DNA from: TMED14 sp963925545
GTDB lineage: Bacteria > Bacteroidota > Bacteroidia > Flavobacteriales > Schleiferiaceae
NCBI GenBank assembly: GCA_963925545.1
Contig: CAWUSA010000008.1
Coordinates: 1 to 64,000, forward strand
Length of the DNA stretch: 64,000 bases
Reading direction: 5' to 3'
Below the pieces are notes generated by a model that saw only the letters and a program-made list of their open reading frames with translations, was not told the origin of the DNA and ran no database searches. The number at the start of each line of letters is the position of its first letter. Position 1 is the first letter of the stretch. Below are positions 24,844 to 33,419 of this stretch, piece after piece. A program made the translations under genes and the position numbers.

Positions 24844-25742
24844 GATGCTGCGAGTTTGAAGAGATCATTGACTGAGCTGCGAATCGGTATGCGGTGAACA
24901 TCCTGTTTCTTCAGCCAGGTTAGTTGACGTTTAGCGTATTGCCTTGTGTGCAAAGTGATCTTTTCTTCCAATGCCTTGTCATTGCCTGTGGGGTTTTGGT
25001 AAAATTCTCTGTAACCAACAGTTTGCAAGGGGATGAGTAGCTGATGGGCTTTGAGTGACATGGCTTCTTCCCTAAGCCCCTTTTGCATCATTGAGTTAGT
25101 TCTGTGGGCGATGACAGCCTCTAGTTCAGGCATGCCTGGCCAGATAGCAATTTGATGAATATGGGCTTGAAAGGCTGGTTGAGCAATGGCCTGTGTTCGC
25201 TGTGAACTGTAGGTTTTCCCTGTTAGTTCAATGACTTCAAGGGCGCGCAACACCCGCCTTGAATTCTTCAAGTCTGCCGTTGTGGCATAGGTTGGATCTT
25301 TCGCCTTGAGTTGATCGATCAGGGGTTGTGGGTCAGTTTGCCATTGTTTCTCCAAGGTCATCCGCAGTTTTTCATCCGCAGGAGGGAGGTCATCCATGGC
25401 AAAGAGTAGGTTTTTCGCGTACAACCCTGAACCACCAACCACAACAGCGGATCCATGCTTGTCAAGCAAAGCTTGAACGAGCGGACGACCCCATGATGCA
25501 TAGCTGCCAGCAGTCAAGGCTTCATGGATGCTATGGCTTGCAATGCCATGGTGTGTAACTGTGGCGAGCTCCTCCTTGGACGGTCGCGCCACCCCAATGG
25601 ACATTTCCTGGTACAATTGCCGGGCATCGCAACTGACAATCTCTGTTCCTAGAGTCTGTGCTAATTCAATGGCTAGGCTGGTTTTTCCCGATGCCGTAGG
25701 TCCATGAATCATCCAGATATGAGAGGAACTAGTCATAGCCAT
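24840..25742 (-). CDS. miaA: tRNA dimethylallyltransferase
   Basis: 300 residues. MiaA adds a dimethylallyl group to N6 of A37 in tRNAs reading UNN codons. The P-loop GPTASGKTSLAIEL, the CDARQLYQEMSIGVARPS substrate loop and GGSGLYAKNLL are conserved; CDARQ replaces the more common SDSRQ. The first in-frame codon at 25745 is TTG; the ATG at 25742 forms a TGATG junction with the upstream stop, so I prefer it. MiaE, which hydroxylates the modified base later in the pathway, is also in this window at 63.4 kb. Confidence 0.95.
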   Translation of the reverse strand: MAMTSSSHIWMIHGPTASGKTSLAIELAQTLGTEIVSCDARQLYQEMSIGVARPSKEELATVTHHGIASHSIHEALTAGSYASWGRPLVQALLDKHGSAVVVGGSGLYAKNLLFAMDDLPPADEKLRMTLEKQWQTDPQPLIDQLKAKDPTYATTADLKNSRRVLRALEVIELTGKTYSSQRTQAIAQPAFQAHIHQIAIWPGMPELEAVIAHRTNSMMQKGLREEAMSLKAHQLLIPLQTVGYREFYQNPTGNDKALEEKITLHTRQYAKRQLTWLKKQDVHRIPIRSSVNDLFKLAAS

Positions 25743-26254
25743 CAAAGATCTGCATAGGGGTCCATGGGATCTACCTCGTCTCCATAAGGGTCATCATTGA
25801 AGGCTTCTTCATCAAAGCTGTCGCCTGCTAGGTTGTCTGATTCAAAATCTGGATCGGGGGCCTGCTCTGGCTTATTGCCTTCGCTTAAAACCACAGGATT
25901 CACTGGTAGATCACCGTCAGCCCATCTCACTTGCTCAACCATGAAAGTCCACATGTCCATGAAGTCATAGATGTAGATCAATCGCCCTTGCTTGTCAGTG
26001 AAATGCGTGGCAATCAAGCTGCTTGTCATGTCAGCCTGTGCTTCGATATCCATTGACATCAATGGGATTTCATCCAATTGGTTCCAGTCATTGTCTGTGG
26101 TGTAAAAGGCGGCCATCTGACCTGCCTCCATTGAGAAGGCGCTAACAATAGCTTGATGTAAATCAGCCAGGCTTGCCTTGGGTGACATGGCAATATCGCG
26201 GTACACATCGCCTTCACAGTTGAGGATGACGCCAATGATGAGGTGTTGGTTCAT
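25742..26254 (-). CDS. pRiA4b ORF-3-like (IS1096 TnpR-like) protein
   Basis: 170 residues. The N-terminal 110 residues match the small alpha/beta domain named after plasmid pRiA4b ORF-3 (VILNCEGDVYRDIAMSPKASL, YIYDFMDMWTFMVEQVRW). The tail is highly acidic (DDPYGDEVDPMDPYADL). Despite the name inherited from mobile-element proteins, a chromosomal copy of this kind is widespread in Bacteroidota and there is no transposon here. It sits between the CCA-adding enzyme and miaA with overlaps on both sides, suggesting a role near tRNA maturation (inference). Confidence 0.8.
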   Translation of the reverse strand: MNQHLIIGVILNCEGDVYRDIAMSPKASLADLHQAIVSAFSMEAGQMAAFYTTDNDWNQLDEIPLMSMDIEAQADMTSSLIATHFTDKQGRLIYIYDFMDMWTFMVEQVRWADGDLPVNPVVLSEGNKPEQAPDPDFESDNLAGDSFDEEAFNDDPYGDEVDPMDPYADL

Positions 26255-27666
26255 GGTTTAAGGGGGTAGCCTTTGTTTTTAGCCCATTGAAAGGCAAATG
26301 CCTTGGCATCATCAAAGTCGTTGGCAATATCCCCGTCAAGAATACCTTCACGGATGGCGGTTTTCAAGTCACCAATAGCCTTGCCTGGAGGCAGGTCAAA
26401 CCATTGCATCAATTGATTACCATTCACAGGGGGCTGCCAGTTCCGCAGCTTGTCTTTTGCTTCAACAGCTTTGATTTTGTTTCGAACGGTATTAAAATTC
26501 TTGAGGAATCGTTGCTTTTTCTTGGCGTTTTTTGTAGTGATGTCAGCTTCGCAAAGCTGCATCAGATCATCAATGTCATCTCCTGCGTCAAAGAGTAAAC
26601 GCCTGATGGCACCGTCTGTCACATCCTCAGTAATCACCGCAATGGGTCGAGAACTCATCTGGATAAGTTTCACAACGTACTTCATGCGTGAATCCAGTGG
26701 CATGCTCAGTCGCTGAAAGAGCGTTTTCGCCATTTTGCCACCAATAAATTCATGGCCATGAAAGGTCCAGCCGCTACCTTTTTTGAAACGCTTAGTGCCG
26801 GGCTTTCCTATGTCATGCAAGAGCGCAGCCCATCGGTGCCATAGCTTGTCAGAAACCCTTGCCAGGTTGTCCAAGACCTCCAGGCTATGCCAGAAGTTGT
26901 CCTTGTGTAAATGGCCATCTACCTCGTCAACTCCTTCCAGGGCAGAAATCTCAGGCAATACATGGGGCATCAATCCCCCTCTGTGCATCCATGTGAGTCC
27001 AATGGAGGGAACCTTGCTTTCTATAATTTTATTGAGCTCAACGTGTATGCGGTCGCTGGAAATGATGCCCATACGGTCTGCCTTGTCTTGAATACCCTTG
27101 AGGGTTTGGTCCTCAATGGTGAAGCCTAATTGGCTGGCAAATCGGACAGCTCGCATCATGCGCAAGGGGTCGTCATCAAAGGTTGCTTGTGGGTTGAGTG
27201 GCGTCCGAATAATGCCGTTTTTCAAATCGGATTGGCCATCAAAGGGGTCTAGGAGTTGACCAAAATTTTCTTGATTAACCCCCATCGCCATGGCATTGAT
27301 GGTGAAATCACGACGCAGTTGGTCATCGCGAAGCGTGCCTGGTGCAACGACTGGATTCCGTGATTCTGAGGAGTAGCTTTCTGTTCGCGCTTGCACGAAC
27401 TCGATGTCCCACTCTTTCCAGTGAAACTGTGCAGTGCCAAATTTTTTGAACAGGGTTACCTTGCTCCCTCCTAGTGTCTTTGAGCACCGTTTTGCTACAT
27501 CCAAGGCGTCCCCAACCACGACAAAATCGATGTCCTTTGAATCGGGACGCTTCAGCAGTTGATCGCGCACCCATCCACCCACAACATAGCAGGGGAGGTT
27601 CATGTCATCAGCCTCTTTACCAATGGCCTTGAACAGGAAGTCATGCTGTGCACTAAATGCAATCAT
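26251..27666 (-). CDS. CCA tRNA nucleotidyltransferase / poly(A) polymerase family with HD domain
   Basis: 471 residues. The nucleotidyltransferase head has GGWVRDQLL, DIDFVVVGD (catalytic Asp pair) and RDFTINAMAMG. The tRNA-binding neck follows, and then an HD domain (LLHDIGKPGTKRF with a distal FHGHEF). This class II architecture is the usual Bacteroidota tRNA CCA-adding or repairing enzyme; poly(A) polymerase activity cannot be excluded by eye. Since the tRNA genes here already encode CCA, its task is probably end repair. ATGA-coupled on both sides. Confidence 0.92.
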   Translation of the reverse strand: MIAFSAQHDFLFKAIGKEADDMNLPCYVVGGWVRDQLLKRPDSKDIDFVVVGDALDVAKRCSKTLGGSKVTLFKKFGTAQFHWKEWDIEFVQARTESYSSESRNPVVAPGTLRDDQLRRDFTINAMAMGVNQENFGQLLDPFDGQSDLKNGIIRTPLNPQATFDDDPLRMMRAVRFASQLGFTIEDQTLKGIQDKADRMGIISSDRIHVELNKIIESKVPSIGLTWMHRGGLMPHVLPEISALEGVDEVDGHLHKDNFWHSLEVLDNLARVSDKLWHRWAALLHDIGKPGTKRFKKGSGWTFHGHEFIGGKMAKTLFQRLSMPLDSRMKYVVKLIQMSSRPIAVITEDVTDGAIRRLLFDAGDDIDDLMQLCEADITTKNAKKKQRFLKNFNTVRNKIKAVEAKDKLRNWQPPVNGNQLMQWFDLPPGKAIGDLKTAIREGILDGDIANDFDDAKAFAFQWAKNKGYPLKP

Positions 27667-28475
27667 ACAGCAAGGTTGTAGGTGCGCAATGCGTCGTTGA
27701 GAGAGGTCTTTTTATTGGTGCTTTCCTTGCGTTGCCCAATGATCAATGCACAGGGAACTTGGTAGGTCCCTGCAGGAAATACCTTGGCTTGACTGCCGGG
27801 GATGACCACGGAACGCTCAGGGACATGACCGCGTATTTCAACGGGCTGATTGCCAGTGACATCGATGATTTTCGTACTTGCTGTGAGGACAACATTCGCG
27901 CCCAAAACAGCTTCTTTGCCAACATGAACGCCCTCCACAACGACACACCTTGATCCAATGAATGCGCCGTCTTCAATGATAACCGGTGAAGCTTGCAATG
28001 GTTCAAGAACTCCGCCAATACCAACGCCACCACTTAGGTGTACGTTCTCTCCTATTTGCGCACAGCTACCCACAGTCGCCCATGTGTCCACCATGGTTCC
28101 GGACCCTACATAGGCACCAATGTTCACGTAACTGGGCATTAGAATCACGCCTCGGTCAATGAAAGCACCATAGCGTGCCACGGCATGAGGGACCACGCGA
28201 ATACCTTTTTCCGCGTAATTAGTTTTTAAAGCCATTTTGTCATGAAACTCCATGGGGCCAGCCTCAAAAGTTTCCATGGACCGGATTGGGAAATACAGAA
28301 CCACGGCTTTTTTCACCCAGGTATTTACCTGCCAGCCGGAGGGAGTGGGTTCAGATACGCGCAAGCTGCCCTTATCGAGTTGGTCAATGACAGACTCAAT
28401 GGCCTGGATGGTTGCCGCATGGCTTAAAAGGCTTCGATCCTCCCAGGCAGCTTCAATGATTGATTGTTCACTCAT
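27663..28475 (-). CDS. dapD: 2,3,4,5-tetrahydropyridine-2,6-dicarboxylate N-succinyltransferase
   Basis: 270 residues. DapD succinylates tetrahydrodipicolinate in the lysine and meso-diaminopimelate pathway, feeding peptidoglycan synthesis. A helical N-terminal domain is followed by hexapeptide-repeat left-handed beta-helix turns (VILMPSYVNIGAYVGSGTMV, VGSCAQIGENVHLSGGVGI). The CoA- and substrate-binding loops GAFIGSRCVVVEGVHVG are typical. It is second in the ruvX-led operon. Confidence 0.95.
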   Translation of the reverse strand: MSEQSIIEAAWEDRSLLSHAATIQAIESVIDQLDKGSLRVSEPTPSGWQVNTWVKKAVVLYFPIRSMETFEAGPMEFHDKMALKTNYAEKGIRVVPHAVARYGAFIDRGVILMPSYVNIGAYVGSGTMVDTWATVGSCAQIGENVHLSGGVGIGGVLEPLQASPVIIEDGAFIGSRCVVVEGVHVGKEAVLGANVVLTASTKIIDVTGNQPVEIRGHVPERSVVIPGSQAKVFPAGTYQVPCALIIGQRKESTNKKTSLNDALRTYNLAV

Positions 28476-28885
28476 GATTTATGTGTCAAATAACTGTCCA
28501 ATATGATTGCAGCGGCTGAAGCATCCAGCTTGCCTTTGTCTTTTTTCACGGCTTTTCTGTTGCCGCTGATAGCTGCTGCGTGCTTAGCTATTTTGCTTGT
28601 AAATCGCTCATCCTCCCAGTGAATAGTCCATGAGGGAAAGGCTTTCTGTATGGTGACAGCAACACTTTGCGCAATCCCTGTTCCATGGGTAGGCTCTCCA
28701 TTGAGCCTTTTTGGTAAACCGATAACCAGGCCGTCAATGGCCTCGTTTTGGTAATGGCTTCGAAGATCATCAAGCAAATCATCGGTCCTCACACAACGCA
28801 TAGGGAATGCAAAGGTGCTGCTGGGGTCACTTTCTGCAATTCCCGTGCGCGCCTTGCCAATATCTAATCCAATTCGAATGCCCAT
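28472..28885 (-). CDS. ruvX: Putative pre-16S rRNA nuclease / Holliday junction resolvase, YqgF/RuvX family
   Basis: 137 residues. The RNase H-like fold starts at MGIRIGLDIGKARTGIA, with the first catalytic Asp in GLDIG. LVIGLPKRLNG, EDERFTSKIA and LDASAAAIILDSYL supply the remaining acidic residues. The family matures the 5' end of 16S rRNA in E. coli. ATG at 28885 is preferred over an in-frame start 18 bases upstream because TACCTTTG ends exactly four bases before it. Head of the eight-gene operon running to 21636. Confidence 0.93.
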   Translation of the reverse strand: MGIRIGLDIGKARTGIAESDPSSTFAFPMRCVRTDDLLDDLRSHYQNEAIDGLVIGLPKRLNGEPTHGTGIAQSVAVTIQKAFPSWTIHWEDERFTSKIAKHAAAISGNRKAVKKDKGKLDASAAAIILDSYLTHKS

Positions 28886-28889
28886 TGTA

Positions 28890-28897
28890 CAAAGGTA
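28890..28897 (-). promoter_or_regulatory. -7 element for the ruvX eight-gene operon, leaderless
   Basis: TACCTTTG, a perfect TAnnTTTG, ends four bases (TACA) before the ruvX ATG. TTTG on the same strand at 28923-28920 lies 22 bases upstream as a possible -33 box. Confidence 0.6.
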
Positions 28898-28908
28898 GGT
28901 CAAGGCCT

Positions 28909-28916
28909 TATATTTG
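28909..28916 (+). promoter_or_regulatory. -7 element for the def operon
   Basis: TATATTTG, a perfect TAnnTTTG, is divergent from the ruvX promoter with only 11 bases between the two elements. TTG at 28885-28887, 21 bases upstream, is a possible -33 box. The def ATG is 15 bases downstream. Confidence 0.6.
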
Positions 28917-28931
28917 CCGCAAATTCAAAGC

Positions 28932-29504
28932 ATGATCCATCCCATTGTTGCATTTGGCCACCCTGTACTCAAACGCAAGGCAAACGACGTTGAGGTGAAC
29001 GAAGATTTATTGGCCTTCATAGATGACCTTTATGAAACCATGTATGCGGCGAAAGGCGTGGGCCTTGCAGCCCCACAGGTTGGCAAAGGTCAACGGGTTT
29101 TTGTAGTTGATGGCAGTCCTTTTGCAGAGGATCCTGATAATGCTATTGATTCAGAAATTTTGAAGACTTTCAAACGTGCCTTCATCAATCCTGTGATCGT
29201 TGAAGAGTCTGGCGAACCATGGGGCTTTGAGGAGGGCTGTCTTAGCATTCCAGACATTCATGCAACCGTCATCCGCCATCCAAACATTGTGGTTCACTCT
29301 GTTGATGAGCAAGGCAAGCTTTTAGTTGAGTCTTTCTCTGGCGTACCCGCAAGAATTATTCAGCATGAGTTTGACCACATAGAAGGCGTGCTTTTCACGG
29401 ACCGCCTTCAGCCGCTAAAAAAACGTTTGCTCAAGAGCAAGCTGAATGACATTGCAAAAGGCAATATCAGCACCGATTACCGAATGAAATTTTACCTCAA
29501 ATAA
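28932..29504 (+). CDS. def: Peptide deformylase
   Basis: 190 residues. Def removes the formyl group from nascent proteins. All three metal-site motifs are intact: GVGLAAPQ (42-49), EEGCLS with the Cys ligand, and QHEFDHIEG with the two His ligands and catalytic Glu. The ATG at 28932 was chosen; an in-frame TTG at 28914 lies inside the -7 element. Followed after 8 bases by a DUF5606 gene and then mazG, a grouping I recall as common in Bacteroidota. Confidence 0.96.
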   Translation: MIHPIVAFGHPVLKRKANDVEVNEDLLAFIDDLYETMYAAKGVGLAAPQVGKGQRVFVVDGSPFAEDPDNAIDSEILKTFKRAFINPVIVEESGEPWGFEEGCLSIPDIHATVIRHPNIVVHSVDEQGKLLVESFSGVPARIIQHEFDHIEGVLFTDRLQPLKKRLLKSKLNDIAKGNISTDYRMKFYLK

Positions 29505-29512
29505 ACCCTTGC

Positions 29513-30037
29513 ATGAAATCCATCCAACACACTATGGCCCTTGGCGGCCGGTCCGGCCTCTTTGAGCTGGTTGCGCACAGCAAAAATGGCATCATTGTCG
29601 CCTCCTTAGAGGATGGCAAGCGCCTGTCCATTTCTGGCACGCACCCAGTACACGCTTTGCATGACATCGCTATGTACACGGAGGATGGTGAGAAGCCCTT
29701 GCGAGAGATTTATGAAGCCATGGGTGAAGCCCTCAAAGGCGAGCCAAGCATTTCTCACAAATCCAGTGGGCATGAGATAGAGAAAGTTTTTGGTCAGTTT
29801 GTACCCGATTACGATGTGGACAAGGTTTACCAATCTGACATGAAGAAATTCATCAATTGGTACAATCTCTTGGTCAAATATGGTTTTTTTCTAGCTGAAG
29901 ATAATGAGGCTGATCAAGCAGGTGTTCCGGATCAAACAGGGGCAAAGCCACAGAGCCAACAGGGAACTGAAGGTGCGGTTGGAACAATAAAAGTGCCTAC
30001 TGATGGCGAGAACGAGTCTACAGAACACAAGGTTTGA
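29513..30037 (+). CDS. DUF5606 domain protein
   Basis: 174 residues. The N-terminal 135 residues match DUF5606 (MALGGRSGLFELVAHSKNG, VYQSDMKKFINWYNLLVKYG), a cytosolic Bacteroidota family without known function. A low-complexity Gln/Gly/Glu tail follows. There is no signal peptide or membrane helix. It sits between def and mazG and overlaps mazG by one base (TGATG). Confidence 0.85.
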   Translation: MKSIQHTMALGGRSGLFELVAHSKNGIIVASLEDGKRLSISGTHPVHALHDIAMYTEDGEKPLREIYEAMGEALKGEPSISHKSSGHEIEKVFGQFVPDYDVDKVYQSDMKKFINWYNLLVKYGFFLAEDNEADQAGVPDQTGAKPQSQQGTEGAVGTIKVPTDGENESTEHKV

Positions 30038-30822
30038 TGCCTGACTTCCAAGCAGCTCAGAAAGCTTTTGCTCGCTTACTCACTATCATGAATGAGTTGC
30101 GAGAGGGCTGTCCTTGGGATCGAGAACAAACCTTTGAGAGCCTGAGAATTCTCACGATTGAAGAGACCTATGAATTGGCTGATGCCATTGATAGCAAGGA
30201 TTTTGAAGAGCTGAAAAAAGAGCTTGGCGATTTATTTCTCCACCTGGTGTTTTATGCAAAAATGGCTGAGGAAGAGAAGGCCTTTGAAGTTGCCGATGTA
30301 TTGAATACCGTCTGTGATAAGTTGATCCATCGCCACCCGCACATTTATGGTGACGTGAAGGCCGATGACACCAAGGCGGTGAAAGCCAATTGGGAAGCCA
30401 TCAAATTACAGGAGAAAGGCCAATCCGCGGCGTCCAAGTCAGTGCTTGAAGGTGTGCCTAAAGCACTCCCTTCTCTTGTTAAAGCCTATCGCATGCAAGA
30501 AAAAGTTGCAGGCCTGGGTTTTGACTGGCCTAAGGCCAGCGATGTGTGGACTAAAATAGAGGAAGAGCTGGCTGAGCTTCAAGCAGCAGATAACTCAGCA
30601 GATGAAATGATGGAGTTTGGTGATGTTTTGTTTTCCCTGGTGAATTATGCCAGGCATCGGGGCATTGACCCTGAAGCAGCATTGGCCATGAGCAACAATA
30701 AGTTTATTGAACGTTTCAAAGGCATGGAACGGCGCATTGCGGATCAATCCATGGACATCACAGCCATCGAACTGGGCCAATGGGAGGACCTATGGCAAGC
30801 CGTCAAAGCAGGTGAGCGTTAA
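30037..30822 (+). CDS. mazG: Nucleoside triphosphate pyrophosphohydrolase MazG
   Basis: 261 residues, with two tandem all-alpha MazG domains as in E. coli. Domain 1 has CPWDREQTFESL, EETYELADAI and ELGDLFLHLVFYAKM, giving the ExxE-12-28-ExxD metal site. Domain 2 has KIEEELAELQAA and EFGDVLFSLVNYAR. MazG hydrolyses NTPs, removing aberrant nucleotides or lowering ppGpp-linked toxicity. ATG at 30037 overlaps the DUF5606 stop; the codon before it is TTG. Confidence 0.95.
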   Translation: MPDFQAAQKAFARLLTIMNELREGCPWDREQTFESLRILTIEETYELADAIDSKDFEELKKELGDLFLHLVFYAKMAEEEKAFEVADVLNTVCDKLIHRHPHIYGDVKADDTKAVKANWEAIKLQEKGQSAASKSVLEGVPKALPSLVKAYRMQEKVAGLGFDWPKASDVWTKIEEELAELQAADNSADEMMEFGDVLFSLVNYARHRGIDPEAALAMSNNKFIERFKGMERRIADQSMDITAIELGQWEDLWQAVKAGER

Positions 30823-30867
30823 GATTGACTTAACTTGCTTCTTGACAAGCAAAGCCTCACTAAATCG

Positions 30868-31359
30868 ATGAAAACCATCCATGCCATTCGCCATGCTAAA
30901 GCCTCATGGGATCACCCTTCATTGCAAGGAGATGACAAGCCATTGAGTGCTAGGGGTATTCGAGAGGCTCACGGGCTTCAGCAGCCCCTTCAGTCCTGGG
31001 TCAAAGGCAAGGTCCAGGTGAGTTGTTCGCCTGACAATGCATCGGTGCATACCGCAGTGATCACAGCCAAGCATTTAGGCTTATCTCCAGACTTGATTGA
31101 CATCAATGACCAATTGTTGTTGCCAAACAGGGAAAAGCTGATGGCCATGATTCAAGGTATTCAAATCGATGTTGACAGTCTGGTGATTGTCATGGGTTGT
31201 TTGCCAGAATGTTTCAATGCGATTTTAGCGCAGTCTTTGCCCTTTCTTGAGCCTGGAGCCGCTGTTAGCCTGCGTTTCAAGGGCAAGACATGGTCAGATT
31301 TTTCCGGACAGGCTGATGTTGTGGCAGCTCACCATCCACCCATTCAGGCGCTTGGATGA
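30868..31359 (+). CDS. Degenerate SixA-like histidine phosphatase family protein
   Basis: 163 residues. The start MKTIHAIRHAKASWDH has the phosphohistidine His9 and Arg8 of the SixA branch, and DDKPLSARG follows where family members have DRPLxxRG. Two other active-site positions are altered. The SPAxRAxxTA segment, which carries the second Arg, reads SPDNASVHTA (54-63). The terminal GH(N/x)P-type motif reads MGCLPE, with Cys111 in place of the catalytic His. So the fold is probably kept but phosphatase activity is doubtful (inference). Its stop overlaps the ppk1 start (ATGA), implying equal expression and perhaps a regulatory partnership. Confidence 0.75.
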   Translation: MKTIHAIRHAKASWDHPSLQGDDKPLSARGIREAHGLQQPLQSWVKGKVQVSCSPDNASVHTAVITAKHLGLSPDLIDINDQLLLPNREKLMAMIQGIQIDVDSLVIVMGCLPECFNAILAQSLPFLEPGAAVSLRFKGKTWSDFSGQADVVAAHHPPIQALG

Positions 31360-33389
31360 TGCATGCAAGCCACATAGACACGTTGTGGGTGGATCGTGAC
31401 TTGAGCTGGTTGCAGTTCAATGCCCGAGTACTACAAGAGGCCCTCGACGAGAGCTATCCATTTGTTGAGCGGATGCGATTTTTAGGGATCCACTCAAACA
31501 ATCTTGATGAATTCTACCGGGTTCGTTACGCGCAGCTGCTTCATGAAGGGTCTGCCGAGTTGATTCAGGCCATTGATGAAGAGGTTGCTGTGCAAAGCGC
31601 CATGGTTGACAAAGGACTCACAGAGCTTATGGAGTCTATGAATCAGGTTCAAGTCAGCAACCTGCAGCCTGACGATTTAAGCAAAGCTCAACGCGTATTC
31701 ATTGTGAATCACTATGTCACAGCGGTTAGCCCTTTCATTGATGTGATCGATCTATCGGCGGATGCCATGATGCCAGATTTGAAGGATTCATGGACTTACC
31801 TGGCCGTAACCATGGCATTCAATGATGACACACGCGACAAGGCCTACGCTTTGATCGCTGTGCCTTCAAGTGTGATTGGCCGTGTGGTTTTGTTGCCCGC
31901 AAAACAGGGGAAGAGTTACATGTTTTTGGACGATGTGATTCGGGTGAATACCCCTCATATCCTCAAATCATTCCAGGCTGACAGTTATCAATCACACGCC
32001 TTCAAGATTTCAAGGGATGCCAACCTTGAATCTGACCGCGACCACTATGGCAAGACGTCCTTGGAGCAATTGCGTGAAAACCTTGAGGGCCGAAAAATGG
32101 GTCAGCCAGTGCGCATGGTTCATGACAAGCGCATGCCTATGGCTTTGCGAAACCGAATTGTTGAATCATTGGGCCTCAATAAGGAAAGTTGTGTTTTCTC
32201 AGGAGGAACCTATCATAGCAAACGGGATTTGATGCATTTCCCTGATTTGGAAATGCCATCCATGGTGCATGCCCCACAAGAGCCATTGCCACACCCTGAC
32301 CTGCAACAGCCCGGCTCAATCACCAAGGTGATCAGGGCTAAGGATGTCTTGTTGATGACACCCTACCAAAGTTTTCAGCATGTGGTAGATTGGTTGAAGG
32401 AATCAGCCACAGACCCTGCCGTGAAAAGCATCTCTATGACCTTGTATCGGGTGGCAAAACGGTCTGCCGTCATTCAGGCTTTGGTCTTGGCAGCTCGCAA
32501 TGGCAAGCAGGTGAAGGTCGTGATTGAACTCCAAGCCAGATTCAATGAGTCTCACAATTTGACTGTGGTGTCAGTCCTTCGAAAGGCTGGTGTAGACGTC
32601 ATCATGGGACAGTCTGGTCGCAAGGTGCATGCTAAATTGATGCTCATTGAGCGGAAACCATGGAGGTCTAAGGAAGTCGAGCGATTCGCGCTGATTGGGA
32701 CCGGTAATTTCCATGAGGCCAACGCCAAGGTTTACACTGATTACATGCTGCTGACATCACATGCAGGGATCACTCAGGACGTCCATGATTGCTTCAAGCA
32801 CATGGAAGATGGTGAGCCATTGCATTTGAAGCATTTGATCCATTCACCCCATAAGAGTGAAGCCTTTTTACTGAATAAACTCAAGCAGATGCAAACCCAT
32901 GTAGCCAATGGGGGCAGGGCAGAGGTCATGTTCAAATGCAATGCTTTAATCCATAAGGAGGTCATTGATCAATTGGTTGAATCTGGTAGGGCGGGAGTAA
33001 AAATTCGTTTGATTGTGCGTGGCATGTGTGCGTTGAGACCACAGATCGAAGGTCTGACTGACAACATTGAGATCATCTCCATTGTGGGACGTTACCTTGA
33101 ACATGCTAGGGTGTATGCCTTTGCCATGGATGACCGCTGGTCAGTGCATATCGCTTCCTTTGACTTGATGACAAGAAACCTGCATCAACGGATGGAAGTT
33201 GCCAGCCCAATCCTGGACAAAGGTTTGGCTGATGACATCCTCAAGCACCTTCAGTGGCAGTGGCAAGATGGCGCGAAGGCCAGGGTCAATGGTTCTGAGC
33301 CACCTAATAGGCCTCACGATGGGGCATTGGGCAATTCACAAGACGCACAGCGTCAATGGTGCAAGGACTCCTTGCCTATTTTGCCTTAA
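31356..33389 (+). CDS. ppk1: Polyphosphate kinase 1
   Basis: 677 residues, close to the usual 690. PPK1 reversibly builds polyphosphate from ATP through a phosphohistidine. The N-terminal WVDRDLSWLQFNARVLQEA and FLGIHSNNLDEFYRVR segments, the middle VIELQARFNESHNL, the autophosphorylated His in GRKVHAKLMLI, the GTGNFHEANAKVYTDY block and the second His in RYLEHARVYAF are all conserved, so it should be active. The last 40 residues are polar and variable. ATGA-coupled to the degenerate SixA-like gene. Confidence 0.95.
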   Translation: MMHASHIDTLWVDRDLSWLQFNARVLQEALDESYPFVERMRFLGIHSNNLDEFYRVRYAQLLHEGSAELIQAIDEEVAVQSAMVDKGLTELMESMNQVQVSNLQPDDLSKAQRVFIVNHYVTAVSPFIDVIDLSADAMMPDLKDSWTYLAVTMAFNDDTRDKAYALIAVPSSVIGRVVLLPAKQGKSYMFLDDVIRVNTPHILKSFQADSYQSHAFKISRDANLESDRDHYGKTSLEQLRENLEGRKMGQPVRMVHDKRMPMALRNRIVESLGLNKESCVFSGGTYHSKRDLMHFPDLEMPSMVHAPQEPLPHPDLQQPGSITKVIRAKDVLLMTPYQSFQHVVDWLKESATDPAVKSISMTLYRVAKRSAVIQALVLAARNGKQVKVVIELQARFNESHNLTVVSVLRKAGVDVIMGQSGRKVHAKLMLIERKPWRSKEVERFALIGTGNFHEANAKVYTDYMLLTSHAGITQDVHDCFKHMEDGEPLHLKHLIHSPHKSEAFLLNKLKQMQTHVANGGRAEVMFKCNALIHKEVIDQLVESGRAGVKIRLIVRGMCALRPQIEGLTDNIEIISIVGRYLEHARVYAFAMDDRWSVHIASFDLMTRNLHQRMEVASPILDKGLADDILKHLQWQWQDGAKARVNGSEPPNRPHDGALGNSQDAQRQWCKDSLPILP

Positions 33390-33392
33390 ATC

Positions 33393-33419
33393 AAAAAACC
33401 CGCCATCAAGGCGGGTTTC
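33393..33419. terminator. Intrinsic terminator after ppk1
   Basis: AACCCGCC (33397-33404) pairs with GGCGGGTT (33410-33417). The T run is short on the plus strand but six long on the minus strand, so it may also terminate the ZIP transporter transcript coming from the right. Confidence 0.82.

Noticed and set aside
25742..26254. Mobile element, suggested by the pRiA4b/IS1096 family name
   Set aside because: No transposase, terminal inverted repeats or target duplication are visible; the gene is embedded in a housekeeping operon.
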